A DNA stretch of 64,000 nt, from assembly GCA_964399535.1 (NCBI GenBank), contig CAYNRE010000005.1, positions 765,395 to 829,394 on the forward strand, in the 5' to 3' direction. Below are positions 33,707-45,900 of the stretch, piece after piece. This DNA is from CAYNRE01 sp964399535. GTDB taxonomy: Bacteria > Planctomycetota > Planctomycetia > Pirellulales > CAYNRE01. The notes beneath the pieces were generated by a model that made no database searches, was not told the DNA's origin, and worked only from the letters and a program-made list of their open reading frames with translations. How positions within the stretch are numbered: position 1 is the first letter of the stretch; each line of letters begins with the position of its first letter. A program made the translations under genes and the position numbers.

Positions 33707-34393
33707 ATGCTCGACGTACTGATCGTGGCCCCCCACCCGGACGATGCCGAACTGGGAATGGGGGGCGCCATTGTCCAGTTGGTCGCCTCCGGACGCCGAG
33801 TGGGAGTGCTCGACCTGACCAGCGGCGAGCCCACCCCCCACGGCAGCCTGGAAATTCGCGCCCGCGAGACGGCCGCCGCCAGCCAAACGCTGGGCTTAAC
33901 CTGGCGCGAGAACTTGGGCCTGGTCAATCGCAGCCTGGAACCCACGCTCGAGGCCCGGCGCCGCCTGGCTGGCGTCATTCGCCAGCAGCGGCCCCGCTGG
34001 TTGTTCGCCCCGTATTGGGTCGACGCCCACCCCGACCACGTGGCGGCGACCGAGCTCGTCGAGGCTGCCCGGTTCTGGGCCAAGCTTTCCAAGAGCGACT
34101 TGCCGGGCGACCCGCACCACCCCGAACGAATTTGGTACTACAACTGCATTCATCTGCGGCAGATGGTCCCCCCCTCATTCGTGCTGGATATCAGCAGCCA
34201 GTGGCAACAAAAGCTGGCGGCGATCTCGTGTTTTCACAGCCAGTTCGTCGCCGGACGAACTACCCAACCCACGTTTCTCGAGCAGTTCACGGCACAGGCC
34301 GCCACCTGGGGTTGGTCGATCGGCCGCGCCTTTGGCGAGCCCTACTACAGCCGCGAGCCCGTTGGGCTGGCGGGACTGAGCGAGCTGGTCTAG
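33707..34393 (+). CDS. bshB1: Bacillithiol biosynthesis deacetylase BshB1-like (PIG-L family)
   Basis: A 228-residue zinc-dependent N-acetylglucosamine deacetylase. PHPDDAELGMGG at the start and DAHPDHVAATELV (near 110) hold the zinc-binding and catalytic residues; YYNCIHL and SCFHSQF complete the BshB1 pattern. BshB1 removes the acetyl group from GlcNAc-malate in the synthesis of the thiol bacillithiol. GAAGGAG lies before the ATG. BshA and BshC are not in the window, so the pathway is inferred from the family match. Confidence 0.88.
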   Translation: MLDVLIVAPHPDDAELGMGGAIVQLVASGRRVGVLDLTSGEPTPHGSLEIRARETAAASQTLGLTWRENLGLVNRSLEPTLEARRRLAGVIRQQRPRWLFAPYWVDAHPDHVAATELVEAARFWAKLSKSDLPGDPHHPERIWYYNCIHLRQMVPPSFVLDISSQWQQKLAAISCFHSQFVAGRTTQPTFLEQFTAQAATWGWSIGRAFGEPYYSREPVGLAGLSELV

Positions 34394-34881
34394 CCGTCCG
34401 TTGCAACGAACCCTCGGGGCATTTTTCAACCTTGCCAAGCGGCGAGCCAAGCTCGTCGCGGCTCGCAGAGGAACGACTTACGTCGTCATTTTGCGATCGC
34501 ATTCCGGCGATCCTGCGGCCCATTGAAAACTTCAACGCGCTGCTAGCTGCCCCCTTGGGCTCGTTCCGCGTTCTTTGGCCGCTGGCCGCGAGGCAGGGGC
34601 GCCGAATGGCGTTCCCTCGGGGCCGTTTGGTTTAGGTTTTCCGCTTGGCGCCCCCGTCGGGTGGTAGGTCGACTGACGGCTCGCACGCCATCGTAGGGGC
34701 CCGGCACCCCCGTTCCTGGCGGCCGGTTCGACGGGCGAATTTTGGGGGGTCTTTTCCCCCGGCAAGCTGGAGAAACTTTGCCGGTTGTGCCGATAAAAGC
34801 GCCGCTACGTCTTCGGACCGAGCTGGGAAATGGCAACCCGGCGCGGAGACGAAATCTGGGCAGCGCGGAACCGGCCCTTCC
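34394..34881. other. Intergenic region before lipoprotein gene
   Basis: About 490 bases with no convincing gene. A 7-base inverted pair (GCGAGCC...GGCTCGC, near 34442-34466) is present without a T tract. Confidence 0.4.
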
Positions 34882-35868
34882 ATGCGTTTTCGACGGCAAC
34901 TTGCGACGCTCGCTTGCCTGCTGGCCGTGCTGCCGGCCGGCTGCATTCGGCTGCCGGTGCCGTACAACCGCCCCAGCGTCCATAACCCGTTTCCGCAACT
35001 GGCGCGGGTGGCGGTGGCCCCGTTTTTCAATCTGACGACCGAAGTCTCGGTCGACGGACGGCAGTTTGGCCTGGCCTACTACAACGAACTGCAACAGGTG
35101 CCGGGGTTCGAGGTGGTACCGGTCGGAGTCGTCGAGCAGCAGATGAAGCTGCACGAGATTTCGCTGAACAGCCCCTCCGAGGCCCGCAAGCTGGCGCAGA
35201 TTCTGGGCGTCGATGCCATCGTGGTGGGAGCTGTTACCGACTTCGATTCGTACTACCCGCCGCGATGCGGTTTGCAAGTGGAGTGGTACGCGGCCAACCC
35301 GTGTTTCCACCCGATTCCGCCCGGCTATGGCCTGCCGTGGGGCACCCCGGAAGAAGAAGAGATTCCGCAGCCGCTGATTTTCGAAGCGGAGATGGCGCTG
35401 GCCCGGGCCCAGCTAGCGACGAAATCGCCCCCATACGAGCCGCAGCCGGTGACGATGCCCGAGCGCTGGCCCGCCGAGGAAATGCCCACCAGCAGCGCCG
35501 AAGGGGAAGCGATCTCGTATCAGGAACCGGTCGCCGCGCCGCCGGGCTCGCCGGAACCCGCCTGGCCCGACCCGCGCGATTTAATTCCCCCGGGGCCCGA
35601 ATGTCCGGCCGACGATTGCCAGCCGAGCGAGAAGCCGGTGCTGGTGCATACGCGAAGCTTTAACGGTCATGACAGTCGTTTCACCGAGGCGCTGAAGTCG
35701 TACCTGATTTTCCGCGACGACCTGAGATTTGGGGGCTGGCAGGCCTATCTGTCGCGGAGCGACGACTTTATCCGCTTCTGCTGCCACGTGCACATCGCCG
35801 AGATGCTCACGGCTCGCGGCGGAGCCGGAGAAAGCCAAGTGGTGTGGCGGGTACCCGAGAGCCGATAA
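34882..35868 (+). CDS. Lipoprotein, CsgG/GNA1162-like periplasmic domain
   Basis: A 328-residue protein with signal peptide and lipobox VLPAGC (Cys21). The following domain begins ARVAVAPFFNLTTE, has GLAYYNELQQVPGFEVVP and SPSEARKLAQILGVDAIVVGAVTDF, the pattern of CsgG, TolB-N and GNA1162-type lipoproteins that form outer-membrane assemblies. A Pro/Glu-rich middle (about 180-235) is followed by a second conserved block (RSFNGHDSRFTEALKSYLIF) near the C-terminus. Membrane-associated; the cargo is unknown. ATG at 34882 chosen because the signal peptide starts there. Confidence 0.82.
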   Translation: MRFRRQLATLACLLAVLPAGCIRLPVPYNRPSVHNPFPQLARVAVAPFFNLTTEVSVDGRQFGLAYYNELQQVPGFEVVPVGVVEQQMKLHEISLNSPSEARKLAQILGVDAIVVGAVTDFDSYYPPRCGLQVEWYAANPCFHPIPPGYGLPWGTPEEEEIPQPLIFEAEMALARAQLATKSPPYEPQPVTMPERWPAEEMPTSSAEGEAISYQEPVAAPPGSPEPAWPDPRDLIPPGPECPADDCQPSEKPVLVHTRSFNGHDSRFTEALKSYLIFRDDLRFGGWQAYLSRSDDFIRFCCHVHIAEMLTARGGAGESQVVWRVPESR

Positions 35869-35960
35869 CACGGAAGGCCGCATTTGGCGGCACACGCCGG
35901 AGCCCGGTCTAGGGGCTCCTTCCCCTACACGCCCAGCGCTGCCCCAGGAGGGTTTTGGTC

Positions 35961-36200
35961 GTGAGTCAAGACATTAACGTGCTCGCCCTGGTCAAAGGCA
36001 GCGAGCGGTACGTTTTCTTGTACGACGACTCCAGCCGGGCGGAAACGTTGCGAGTGTTGGGTCGGTTCGCCTCGAACGCCGACCTGAGCTTCACCTGGTA
36101 CGACGCGGCCGTGCTGAGCCAAAAGATTCGCCAAGAGGCTCAGCGCCCCGCCACGCGGCAGCGGTTCGATCTGCCCCTGGCGAGCGACCGCGAAGACTAG
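35961..36200 (+). CDS. Small conserved-looking protein of unknown function
   Basis: A 79-residue protein with the pattern LALVKGSERYVFLYDDSSRAETLRVL (as separate blocks LALVKGSERYVF and LYDDSSRAETLRVL) and FTWYDAAVLSQKIRQ near the end. GTG at 35961 has AGGAGGG about nine bases upstream. No family recognised. It is placed 71 bases before a XerD-type recombinase on the same strand and may be cotranscribed. Confidence 0.75.
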   Translation: MSQDINVLALVKGSERYVFLYDDSSRAETLRVLGRFASNADLSFTWYDAAVLSQKIRQEAQRPATRQRFDLPLASDRED

Positions 36201-36270
36201 TTGCTCGCGCAAGCCGTCGGTCTGCCTGTCACAGGACCGCGGTGGTTTGACCCGCGTGGGATCGACGCGT

Positions 36271-37284
36271 ATGGCCCGCACCGCGCCTCGCTCGGACCAA
36301 GCGGAACGGTCGCCCGAGCCGGGCGGCGCGAAACCGCTCTCGCTTTCCGAGGCGGCCGAGCGATTCCTGAAGTATCTGCGGGTCGAGAAGAACGCCTCGC
36401 CGCTGACGCTGAAGAGCTATCGCGAGGATCTGGCCGCCCTGCTGGAGTACCTTGCAGAGCAGCCCGCCGGCTGCCCCACCGCCGCGAGCCTGCAAACCTT
36501 GCACCTGCGCGGATACCTGGGGTACCTGCACGGCGCGGGCTACGCCCCGACCACCATTGCCCGCCGGCTGGCCTCGCTCCGCAGCCTGCTCAAGTTCGGC
36601 CAGCGCGAGGGGTGGGCCCAGGGCAATGCGGCCAAGCCCTTGCGCAATCCGCGGCGGGGTCGGGGACTGCCCCATTTCCTGACTGCCGAGGAGATCACCC
36701 GGCTGCTCGGCGCCCCCCAGGGGAGCGCCCCCCTGGCCCTCCGCGATCGGGCCATGCTCGAGACCATGTACTCGGCCGGGCTGCGCGTCAGCGAACTGGT
36801 GGGGCTCAACGACGGCGACCTCGACTTTCACGACGGGGTCATTACCGTACGCGGCAAGGGGCGGCGCGAGCGCAAGGCGCTATTGGGGCGTTACGCGGTC
36901 GGCGCGCTGAAGGCATACCTGGCCGTGCGCAAACTGGCGCCGCCAATCAGCGACCCTCGCTTGGCGCCGGTGTTCGTCAACCGCTTTGGCAAGCGCTTGA
37001 CCACGCGCAGCGTGGGCCGGTTGTTGGAAAAGTACCTGGCCGAAACCGGGCTCGACCGGCGAACGACCCCCCACACCTTGCGACACAGTTTCGCCACGCA
37101 CCTGCTCGATCGCGGGGCCGACATCCGCAGCGTGCAAGAAATGCTCGGGCACAAGAGCCTGACCACCACGCAGATCTACACCCACGTTACTACCGCGCGG
37201 ATGAAAGATGTTTACGAGCGGGCCCACCCCCGCGGCGGAGCCAGCCGAACGGCGCGCGCGGCAACTCGGCCACCGAGCAAATAG
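36271..37284 (+). CDS. Tyrosine recombinase XerC/XerD-type
   Basis: A 337-residue tyrosine recombinase. The N-terminal SAM-like DNA-binding domain (about 22-115: LSEAAERFLKYLRVEKN) is followed by the catalytic domain with the full set Arg172 (GLRVSEL), Lys196 (VRGKGRRER), His268 and Arg271 (HTLRHSF), His294 (MLGHKS) and Tyr303 (QIYTHV). Length and motifs match XerC/D that resolve chromosome dimers at dif. It is not beside a mobile element, so a housekeeping role is likely. ATG at 36271 chosen; TTG and GTG starts lie just upstream. Confidence 0.93.
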   Translation: MARTAPRSDQAERSPEPGGAKPLSLSEAAERFLKYLRVEKNASPLTLKSYREDLAALLEYLAEQPAGCPTAASLQTLHLRGYLGYLHGAGYAPTTIARRLASLRSLLKFGQREGWAQGNAAKPLRNPRRGRGLPHFLTAEEITRLLGAPQGSAPLALRDRAMLETMYSAGLRVSELVGLNDGDLDFHDGVITVRGKGRRERKALLGRYAVGALKAYLAVRKLAPPISDPRLAPVFVNRFGKRLTTRSVGRLLEKYLAETGLDRRTTPHTLRHSFATHLLDRGADIRSVQEMLGHKSLTTTQIYTHVTTARMKDVYERAHPRGGASRTARAATRPPSK

Positions 37285-37305
37285 CGCCCCCCCGGCGGGA
37301 GTCTG

Positions 37306-39429
37306 CTACGGCGCCGTTGTGAGCGTAACGACCGACTCCTGGTTGGCGACCAGTTCCGAGGGGAAGAACCAGGCCGGCTTGAATTTTCCGGCCACGTACA
37401 GGGGTAGTTGATCGGCGAAGTGGGGCGACCGGGGGTCGGCGCTGATCCCATAGGGCAAGCAGCTAATGGCCTGGGTCTCGCCCGAGAAATCGACGATCAT
37501 GCCGTAGCTCGATCCGCTGGCCAGGTAGCGGCGGCCCTCTTGAATGGGCCCACCCGAGGGGCGCAGGGCGGCGCCGATCGTCTCGCGTCCGCCTTTGGTT
37601 TTGTGAACGCCGCAGCCGGCGACCCCCATTTCAATTTCGCCGCGGCGGACCCGGCTGAACTCGCTCCAGGGCGCGTCGAGCGTCCCGAACACTTCGAGAA
37701 AATCGCTGCTCACGGCGGCCGCCCGCTGCACCGCCTTGGCGCCGTCGGCCGAACGGACCGCCTGGACCAGTTCGTCGTCGAGCCAAAGGTGCACGAACAG
37801 GGCCGCGCCGCGCGAGTCGAGATCGGTGCGGAAATTCCAGGGCTCGAGCACGTCGGCGACCTTCCGGGCCGCCACTTCGGCGGACGAATCCCCCTGGGCG
37901 CTGGCGCGCAATAGTTGGACCAGCTCGCCGGCATGTTGCTGGCCGGCTTCCAGACGGGTATCGACGGCGTAAACGTGCATGTCTTCCCAGGAGATGCTGG
38001 CATCGGCCGCCAGCAACTCGGCCAGGCGGCGCCACCGGCTGTTGGCTTGCTGCCCCATCTGGTAGGGCAGGAACTGATCGGGGCGCGGGGCCCCCTCGGG
38101 CGTTACGTTTTGAGGGCCGCTGTTGGTATTGAGCAAGTAGCCGCTGTTGGGGTTTCGCACCTGGGGCAATTCGTCGAGGGTGTGGAACCCCTGCCAGCGA
38201 GCCCAGGCCTCGTGGCCGGGGCGGGGCTGATGGCTGTCGATGCGCACATCGCGGCGCGGCACCCGCCCGTTCGACACGTAGAAGATATCGCCGGCCGTGT
38301 CGGCATACACGATGTTGAACATCGGCAGCCCCAAGGTTTTCAGCGACTCGCGAAACTCGTCCACGTTCTTGGCGCGGGCCATGCGGTCGAGCTGTCGCAC
38401 CCGGCCCGAGCTGGCCGCCAGCGGCAGGGCGAACACGTAGGCCTTTCCGTCGCGCTCGGTCATCACCGGCCCGATCTCGGTGCGGCGCGCGGTCTGCTTG
38501 CGCTCGACCATTCCTTTCGGGCCGGACAGGAGGTACACCTCTTCCGATTCCTCAAACTCCTGCCAACCGTTCAGGCCGCGGTACTGGGCCGGGTTTTCGG
38601 GGTTGATATCGAACACGAACACGTCGCCCAGGTCGGGCGCGTTAACAGTCATGCACCAGGCGCTATGCGGCGTGCGCCCCATGCTTACGTAGGGGGAACC
38701 GTAGAAACAGGCGCCCATGACATTGATGCCCGGCCCCACCAGGTGCATTTCGTACCAACGAAAAAAGCCCGAGTGCGGCAAGTGCGGGTCCATCGACAGC
38801 AGGGCGGCGCCGGTCGCCGAGCGCCCCGGAGCGATGGCGAATTGGTTGGAACCGAACGTGATTTCGCGCGGATTGGGTAGGGCTTCGAGCGCGCCGATTT
38901 TGATGCCGACCGTGGCCAGATCGTCGCGGCAGTGCGATACGCAGAATAGCGCGTCGACGTACATGGCAAACGACAGCACCTGGTCGGCCGAGACCGACTG
39001 GATCCAATCGGGCGCCTGGTCTCGATGCGTGGCAAGATACGCATTCACCCCGGCGCAAAAAGCATCGAGCGGACGGCGCTCGTCCTCGGGCAGGGCCGCG
39101 TAGGCCTCGCGCGAGCGGCGGGGAATTTCAAACAATCGCATCAGGTGATCGAAAATGAGCTGCGGAAAACCTTCCCGCTCGGCCGCCCGCCCCTGGCCGC
39201 GGAGCAGGTTGATCGCCAGGTTCTCGAGCTGATCTTCGGCCTGGGCATAGCCGGCACCGTAGAGCAAGCTCCACTCGTCGGCGGCGATCACGTGTGGAAC
39301 GCCAAACCGATCGCGCAGAATCTTCACCTGGCCCGCCGCGGGCGGGGCGTAGTCGTCGAGCGTGACCTCGGCCGCGGTGGCCAGTGAGCCGGAAAACACG
39401 ACTAGCGCCGCCCATAGAATCCTGCGCAT
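37306..39429 (-). CDS. Secreted penicillin-acylase-family hydrolase
   Basis: A 707-residue N-terminal-nucleophile hydrolase of the penicillin/homoserine-lactone acylase family. A signal peptide (1-20, MRRILWAALVVFSGSLATAA) is followed by the A chain (VKILRDRFGVPHVIAADEW); self-cleavage would occur before Ser194 in TFGSNQFAIAP, which becomes the N-terminal nucleophile of the B chain, with later blocks MGRTPHSAWCMTVN and the catalytic Asn region near SGYLLNTN. Substrates include beta-lactams, acyl-homoserine lactones and acylated peptides; which applies here is unknown. Convergent with the XerD gene (21 bases apart). Confidence 0.92.
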   Translation of the reverse strand: MRRILWAALVVFSGSLATAAEVTLDDYAPPAAGQVKILRDRFGVPHVIAADEWSLLYGAGYAQAEDQLENLAINLLRGQGRAAEREGFPQLIFDHLMRLFEIPRRSREAYAALPEDERRPLDAFCAGVNAYLATHRDQAPDWIQSVSADQVLSFAMYVDALFCVSHCRDDLATVGIKIGALEALPNPREITFGSNQFAIAPGRSATGAALLSMDPHLPHSGFFRWYEMHLVGPGINVMGACFYGSPYVSMGRTPHSAWCMTVNAPDLGDVFVFDINPENPAQYRGLNGWQEFEESEEVYLLSGPKGMVERKQTARRTEIGPVMTERDGKAYVFALPLAASSGRVRQLDRMARAKNVDEFRESLKTLGLPMFNIVYADTAGDIFYVSNGRVPRRDVRIDSHQPRPGHEAWARWQGFHTLDELPQVRNPNSGYLLNTNSGPQNVTPEGAPRPDQFLPYQMGQQANSRWRRLAELLAADASISWEDMHVYAVDTRLEAGQQHAGELVQLLRASAQGDSSAEVAARKVADVLEPWNFRTDLDSRGAALFVHLWLDDELVQAVRSADGAKAVQRAAAVSSDFLEVFGTLDAPWSEFSRVRRGEIEMGVAGCGVHKTKGGRETIGAALRPSGGPIQEGRRYLASGSSYGMIVDFSGETQAISCLPYGISADPRSPHFADQLPLYVAGKFKPAWFFPSELVANQESVVTLTTAP

Positions 39430-39961
39430 GGACACCTCTCCTCGAAGTCTTCCCGACGTCGCCCCCCCCGAGATCTTCCCCCCCGTGAGCAAGTGCTCGG
39501 GCTGCCTATCTTCCGACACGCGGCGCGGCGGGTCAAACAGCGGTCGGGAGCCGGTGAATCCGTCCGGCGTTTTCTCCGGATTGCGCGAATCGATTGCCTT
39601 CGCGTTCCGAGTTCAGCGCTTACCGCCGCCAAGGCCCCGGCATGCCTCGGCGATTGCCGGCTCGGGTCGCGAAGCGCTTGCGCACCGCCCGTGGTGAAAT
39701 TGGGATCGCCGCCCGAAGGTATCGGCGAATGACCAATGGCAGATAGCGGCGCAGGGCCCGAACGACCCGACCGCGCAGCGAGCGATTGTTGCGCGCGGCG
39801 ACCGTGGGCGGGGAAAGGGGTCGCCTGCACGATGCCGCAAAAATGCCCTGATTTTATGGGGAGAAATCGTTTCACCCACCCCAGTGGTGGTGATTAGAAT
39901 CGCACAGGTTTCAAAACCAGCGCTGCCGCTCGCATTGGCATCTTTGACGAGGAGTTCCTTC
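39430..39961. other. Divergent intergenic region before the giant gene
   Basis: About 530 bases without a convincing gene between the acylase and the giant RHS gene. A moderately AT-rich piece (39838-39900) likely has the promoter of the giant gene; the inverted repeat CACC...GGTG around 39877-39892 is too short to call. Confidence 0.45.
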
Positions 39962-42900
39962 GTGCCCATCCAACGGCGATGGAAGGCGAGCGGCGCGACG
40001 CCGCGCCGCCGCCTGCTCAACGGCTGGCAAGCGCTCGAAGCGCGACAGCTGCTGGCGATCGATTCGCTCAACGGCACTTCGCCCAATGGCGACACCCCGG
40101 GCTTCTACGATCCGGGGCCATCGCAATGGTTCGAGAAGCGCAGCTTTGGCCAGGGCATGTCGGACGAGGACTTCTTCTATGGTCCTCAGAACAACGATTG
40201 GATTGCGCTAGTCGGCGACTGGGACGGCGACGGCGGCGACTCGGTCGGCTTCTACGACCCGGCCAGCAGCACCTGGTACCTGCGGAATACCCCCGGCCAA
40301 GGTCTGTCCGACATCGTATTTCCCTATGGCCCGGCGGGCGCTGGCTGGAAGCCCCTGGTGGGCGACTGGAACGGCGACGGCCGCGACACCGTCGGTTTTT
40401 ACAACCCAACCGAAGCGCAATGGTTCCTTAAGAACTCGCTTGGCCAGGGGACGTCCGACGTCAACTTTTCGTATGGAGCCAAGGGGGCGAATTGGACCCC
40501 CTTGGTGGGCGATTGGAACGGCGACCGGCGCGACACGGTCGGCCTGTTCGACCCGGCCGAGGCTCGTTGGTTTCTCAAGAACTCGACCACGGCCGGCCTT
40601 TCGGATCTGACGTTTCTTTACGGGCCGGCCAACGCCTCGTGGCAAACGCTGGTGGGCGACTGGAACGACGACGGCCGCGACTCGTTTGGGTTCTACGACC
40701 CCGGCGAAGCGCGGTGGTTTCTGAAGAACCAGCCAACCCCGGGAGTTTCTGAAGCCACGTTTTGTTATGGCAAGCCGGGAGCCGCCTGGCAGGCCCTGGT
40801 CGGCGACTGGTACACCCCCGCGGACCGCACTCCGCTGACGGAAGACCCCGGGCTGGCGCTGCAAGCCCCGGGCGGCGCGCGCCAGACCGTGCCGGCCACG
40901 TTTGCGCTGGTCGCGCGCAATGCCTCGTTGGCCAGCGAAATGGGCTGGTACCACGTGGAGGATCCGCTGGGCCGGGTCGGCACACTCTACCCGGGCGATC
41001 CCGGCTATGCCCAAGCGGTGCTGGCCCAAGGATCGCCGCAAGCGCTGGTCGGCCGCAACGCCCCCATCGGCGCGCAGACCACGGTCGATATTCCCGGCGG
41101 TTGGTACTACGGGCTGTATTTCGTGCAGAACGGCTCCTTGGCCGACTGGCAGCAGCACAACCCCGCCAACTTGTCGAACGGCGCGCCCCAGGTGTTCTTC
41201 AGCTTCCGAGGCGCGAACACGGACGGGTTCGACCACGTGAAGAGCACCACCCCGCTCAGTTTCGCCTGGGAAGACCGTACGGGGGGCGGAGACCGCGATT
41301 TCAACGATCTCGTGGCCCGACTCAGTTACGGCACCCCCGTCGACTTGCCCGGCGGAGTGAATCAGCCACCCACGTTCACCGCCGGGCCCGGGCAAACCGT
41401 TCTGGAAGACGCGCCCGCGCAGGAAGTGGTGGGGTGGGCCACGAACGTTGGACCGGGTGCCCCGAACGAACAGGGACAGCAGCTCCAGTTTCTGGTCACG
41501 GTCGACCGGCCCGAGTGGTTCGCCGAGCAGCCCCAGGTAACCCCGGCGGGAACGCTCCGGTATCGGCCGGCGGCCAACGCCAACGGCGTGGCTCAATTGA
41601 CCGTGCGGCTGATGGACGACGGCGGCACCGCCAACGGTGGTCAAGACACCTCGCCGCCGCAGACCGTGTCGATCACGATCGTGCCGGTGAACGACGCACC
41701 GAGCTTTCTGGCCGGAGCGGACCAGGAAGTTTCGTCGCTGGCCGGGCTACAGACGGTTGCCAACTGGGCAACTCAAATCTCCGCGGGACCGGCCAACGAG
41801 GCCGGGCAGACGCTGGCGTTTCTGGTCACCGTCGACCATCCGGAGCTTTTCGCCACGCTGCCGGCGATTTCACCCACCGGCACTCTCACCTACGTACCGC
41901 TCGAGATGGTCGAGGGGACGGCCACGGTTTCGGTGCGGCTGATGGACGGCGGCGGCACCACCAACGGGGGCGTCGATACGTCGCCGCTCCAAATGTTCCA
42001 GATTCAGATCGAGGCCTCCTGCGGATTCGAAAACGGCGGCCAAGGCTGGACCACCAGCGAAAACGGCGGAACCGACCCCGGCCGGGGCAGTGTGAACCTG
42101 AGCGACGCCGGCGCGCTGCTCCGCGAGGGCAATTCGTTCCGGGTGGGAATCGACCGCGAGTTCGCCTTGCCGGGCGACCTGTCGCAGCTAATGCTGAGTT
42201 TCAGCGAACTGAGTTTCGATACCACGGCGACCGGCGAGATTCGCGATGCCTTCGAGATCGCCCTCCTGGACGACCAGGGGCAAAGCGTAGTGGCCACGGT
42301 CGGCTCGGGGCTCGATGCCATCTTCAACGCCACCGAGGGCATTGCCCAGCTACTGGCCCCCGGCGTCGTGCTCGACGGCCAGATGCTTTCGATCTTCTTG
42401 GATCGGAGCCTGGTGGGCGACTCGGTACACGTGGTTGCCCGGCTAGTCAATAACGATGCCGACCAGAACACCAGCGTCCGAATTACCTGCGTGCAGCTGG
42501 TAGCCGTCGAGCAAATGCCCCCGCTGCCAGGGCCGCTGGCCCTGGAGCAAATCGTGGGCCCGCTCCGTACCGGCGGCACCAGCGAAACCAACACCAATAC
42601 GCCCAGCGGTGCAACTAGCGGGTCGACTAGCGGGGGGGCAACGGACGCAGGGGCGGGCAGCGCCGCGCTGAACCCTGGGGTTGCGGGCGTGGCGGGAAGC
42701 GCCGGCGTGGCCATGCAAAACGTGGTTGCCCAGATTCCGGCCGCGCAGGCGCCGGCGGCCATTCAGCAACTTGCCAATCTGCCCTCGGCCGACAGCCAAG
42801 GACGCGAGTTCTGGGTCTCGTTTCCCGGGGGGCTGCACGAACAGGGCACCCCGGAAAAAAGCCTCTTCATTGCCGGCAATGTGGCCACGCAAGGCTACGT

Positions 42901-45900
42901 CGAGGTGCCGGGGGTGGGGTTCCGGGTCGAGTTCCAGGTGCTGCCTGGCCAAGTAACGACGATCGTGCTGCCCCCCGACGTGGAGGTGGAAACCAGCGCG
43001 GTGGTGCAAGACCTGGGCGTGCATATCGTCGCCGACGACGACGTAAGCGTGTACGGACTGCACCGCTTGCTGTTCACGACCGATGCCTTTCTGGCCCTGC
43101 CGGTCGACGCCCTAGGAACCGACTACCTGAACCTGGGTTACGTCAATAGCAATGTCATCAACGGTTCGCAGGTCACCTTGGTGGCGACCGAAGACAATAC
43201 CCAAGTTCATATCGTGCCATCCCCCACTTCGCTGTCCACAAATCAGATCAATGGCGGGTTTTACGACGCCGCGCGGCGCTTGCTGGCCGACCTGAACGGT
43301 ACCAACGACTACGGCATTTTCACGGTGACCCGAGCGGGCGATTACCAGTTGAACGTTGGGGGGCGCAGCCGCGAGGTGGCCGGCAGCTACCAGGTGCGGA
43401 TGATCGACGTGGACCAGGCGGCGGTGCCGATCCAGTACGGCCAGCGCCGCGAGGGAGCGTTTACGCTGGGCCTGGAGACCTATGTATTTAGCTTTCAAGG
43501 AGCCGCCGGCCAGCGGATTATCTACGACGGGCTCGATTTCGAACGCGACAACACCACGGCCCAGATCTTAACGCCCAGCGGCAACCAGATCGCGTCGATC
43601 AATGCCGACGACGATTCCAGCGTGCTCACGCTGACCGAGACGGGAAACTACCTGATCCTGCTGCGGGGTGGCGTGCCGCCGGGGGCCGACTACGCGTTTC
43701 GTCTGCTCGACTTGGCCGACGCCCCGCTGGTGGCTTCGGGCCAGGAGATCACGGCCGACCTCAGCGGCGGTAAAGGGATCACGCTCGTGCAGGTCGCCGC
43801 CGAGACGGGCGACAACTGGGCCTTCGACACACTCGAGGGCATTCGATTCAACGTCGGTATCAACTGGCTCTCGCCCACCGATCGCCCAGTCGCGCCGGGC
43901 TTTTTCGTCGAGGACGGCACACCGACGCTTTTTTCCGAAACGGGCAACTACACCCTGATCGTCAGCGGCCAGGGAGGGTCGACCTCGTTTAAGTATCGCG
44001 TGCTCGATGCGTCGGTGGCGCCCGTGCTCTCGGCCGGAAGTATCGTCAATACTTCCGTCGATACGGGTCAGCAACAGTTGCTGTACCGCATTCCGGCCAC
44101 GGCGGGGCAGACGCTGACCCTGGCCAACCTGGGGCCCAGCCCGACCAATCAGAAGCTCTGGCATCTCTTCAAACCCGACGGCACCCTGCAGCAAAGCGCC
44201 GGGTTCCAGCAGGGCTTCAGCACCACAGTTGCTTTCGACGGCACCTACCTGCTCCAGGTGAATACCTCGCTGACCACGCCGGTCAACTATCACTTTCAGC
44301 TCAACGTTAGCCAGCCCCCCAGCGTGGTACCCAGCGGGTTGGGAACGGAGCAAACCATCAACGTGCCGGGGGGCACCACGCAAACCTATAACTTCACCGC
44401 CAGGGCGGGCACGGCGCTGTACCTGGACAGTCTCGACGACCAAGACACCGGGATGCAGATTCAGATCGATTCGGCGGACGGCACTTTCGTACTCTTCACC
44501 AACGAAATCGGCGACTCGGGACCGTTCTATCTGGCCGACTCGGGCGAATACCGTTTGACCGTCTTCGGAAACAACGTGCCCGGCGGCGGCAGCTACCGCT
44601 TCCGCCTCCTGGACATCGCCGCGGCGTCGATTCCATTGACCTTGGGAGACGAGATCGACGAAACGCTGGCCAGCGGCCGGGCAGCCACGGTCTATCGATT
44701 CGAGGCCCAGGCCGGCGCCCCTTACTTGTACGACTCGCTCGAGGTCGACAGCGACGAGGTCTACAAGGTGCTCTGGGCGCCGAACGCCGAGTTCCTTGTC
44801 GTTAACAACGCCGACTTCGACTGGGGGATCCGGGCCAAGGTTTCGGGAACCCATTACCTGATCCTGGCCCCCTACGTGGCCAGCGATGCCAACTTCCGCT
44901 TCCGCCTGCACGACACCAGCGCCGCCCCGTTGCTCATGCCCGGCCAGACGGTATCGGGCACCTTCCCAACCGGGCGAGAGCAAGTGATCTATCGCGTCGA
45001 AGGGTTGGCCGGCCAGCGGCTGGCCTACGACACGCTCGACACCGACGCGGATACCGTCTCCGTGGGCATGTTTTCGCCCACCGACACCCAGGTGTTCGGC
45101 GGCAACGCCGCGACCGACGTGTTGCCGACGACCCTGCCGTTGGACGGCAGCTATTTCCTGTATGTCAATTCGAACAGCGCTGCCGGATCGGATTACGCGC
45201 TGCGGTTGCTGGATTTCGCCGATGCCGAGCCGCTGGTGCTGGGGGCAACCACGGCCGGCACCCTCGACTCGGGCCCGGCCATGAAGCTCTACACTTTCCC
45301 AGGCCAGAGCGGACAACGCGTGCTGTACGACTGGCTCGACGCCAACACCACCACCGCCCGGGTGCGGCTCTACGGGCCGCGCGGGAACCAACTTTGGGAT
45401 TCTCAGGCAATCGAGGACCGGGCCCCGTACACGCTGCCCGACAACGGCGACTATGTCGTGGCGATCGTCGGCAACGACGCGGCGCCGGCGAATTACCGGT
45501 TTCGACTGTTCGACGCCTCGGCCGCGCCAGCGATCACCCTGGGAGACGTGTTTAGCGGCGACCTGCCTGCGTTCGGGCAGACGGTGTACCGGCTGCCGAC
45601 CGTCGAGGGCTTCCGTTCAATCTTCGATGCCCTGGCCCCCGATGGCGAGAACGTCCGCGTGACGTTCTATGGCCCGGACGACAACAGCATCACCTCCTGG
45701 GATACCAACTCCGATTTCAGCGTGCCGCAAACCCAGCAGCGGGGCGATTACCTGGCCGTGGTCGAAAACAACCTGGCCGTGCTGGCCGATTACCAATTCC
45801 GCTGGATGGATCCCAGCACCGCGCCGCTGGCCACCACCGGCAGCGAGCTGGCGGGCAGCCTTCCCACGGGCCAGGACTCGGTGTTTTACCGAATACCGCT

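Noticed and set aside
36247..37322. Mobile element around the tyrosine recombinase
   Set aside because: No flanking repeats, tRNA or excision genes; recombinase has full XerC/D features.
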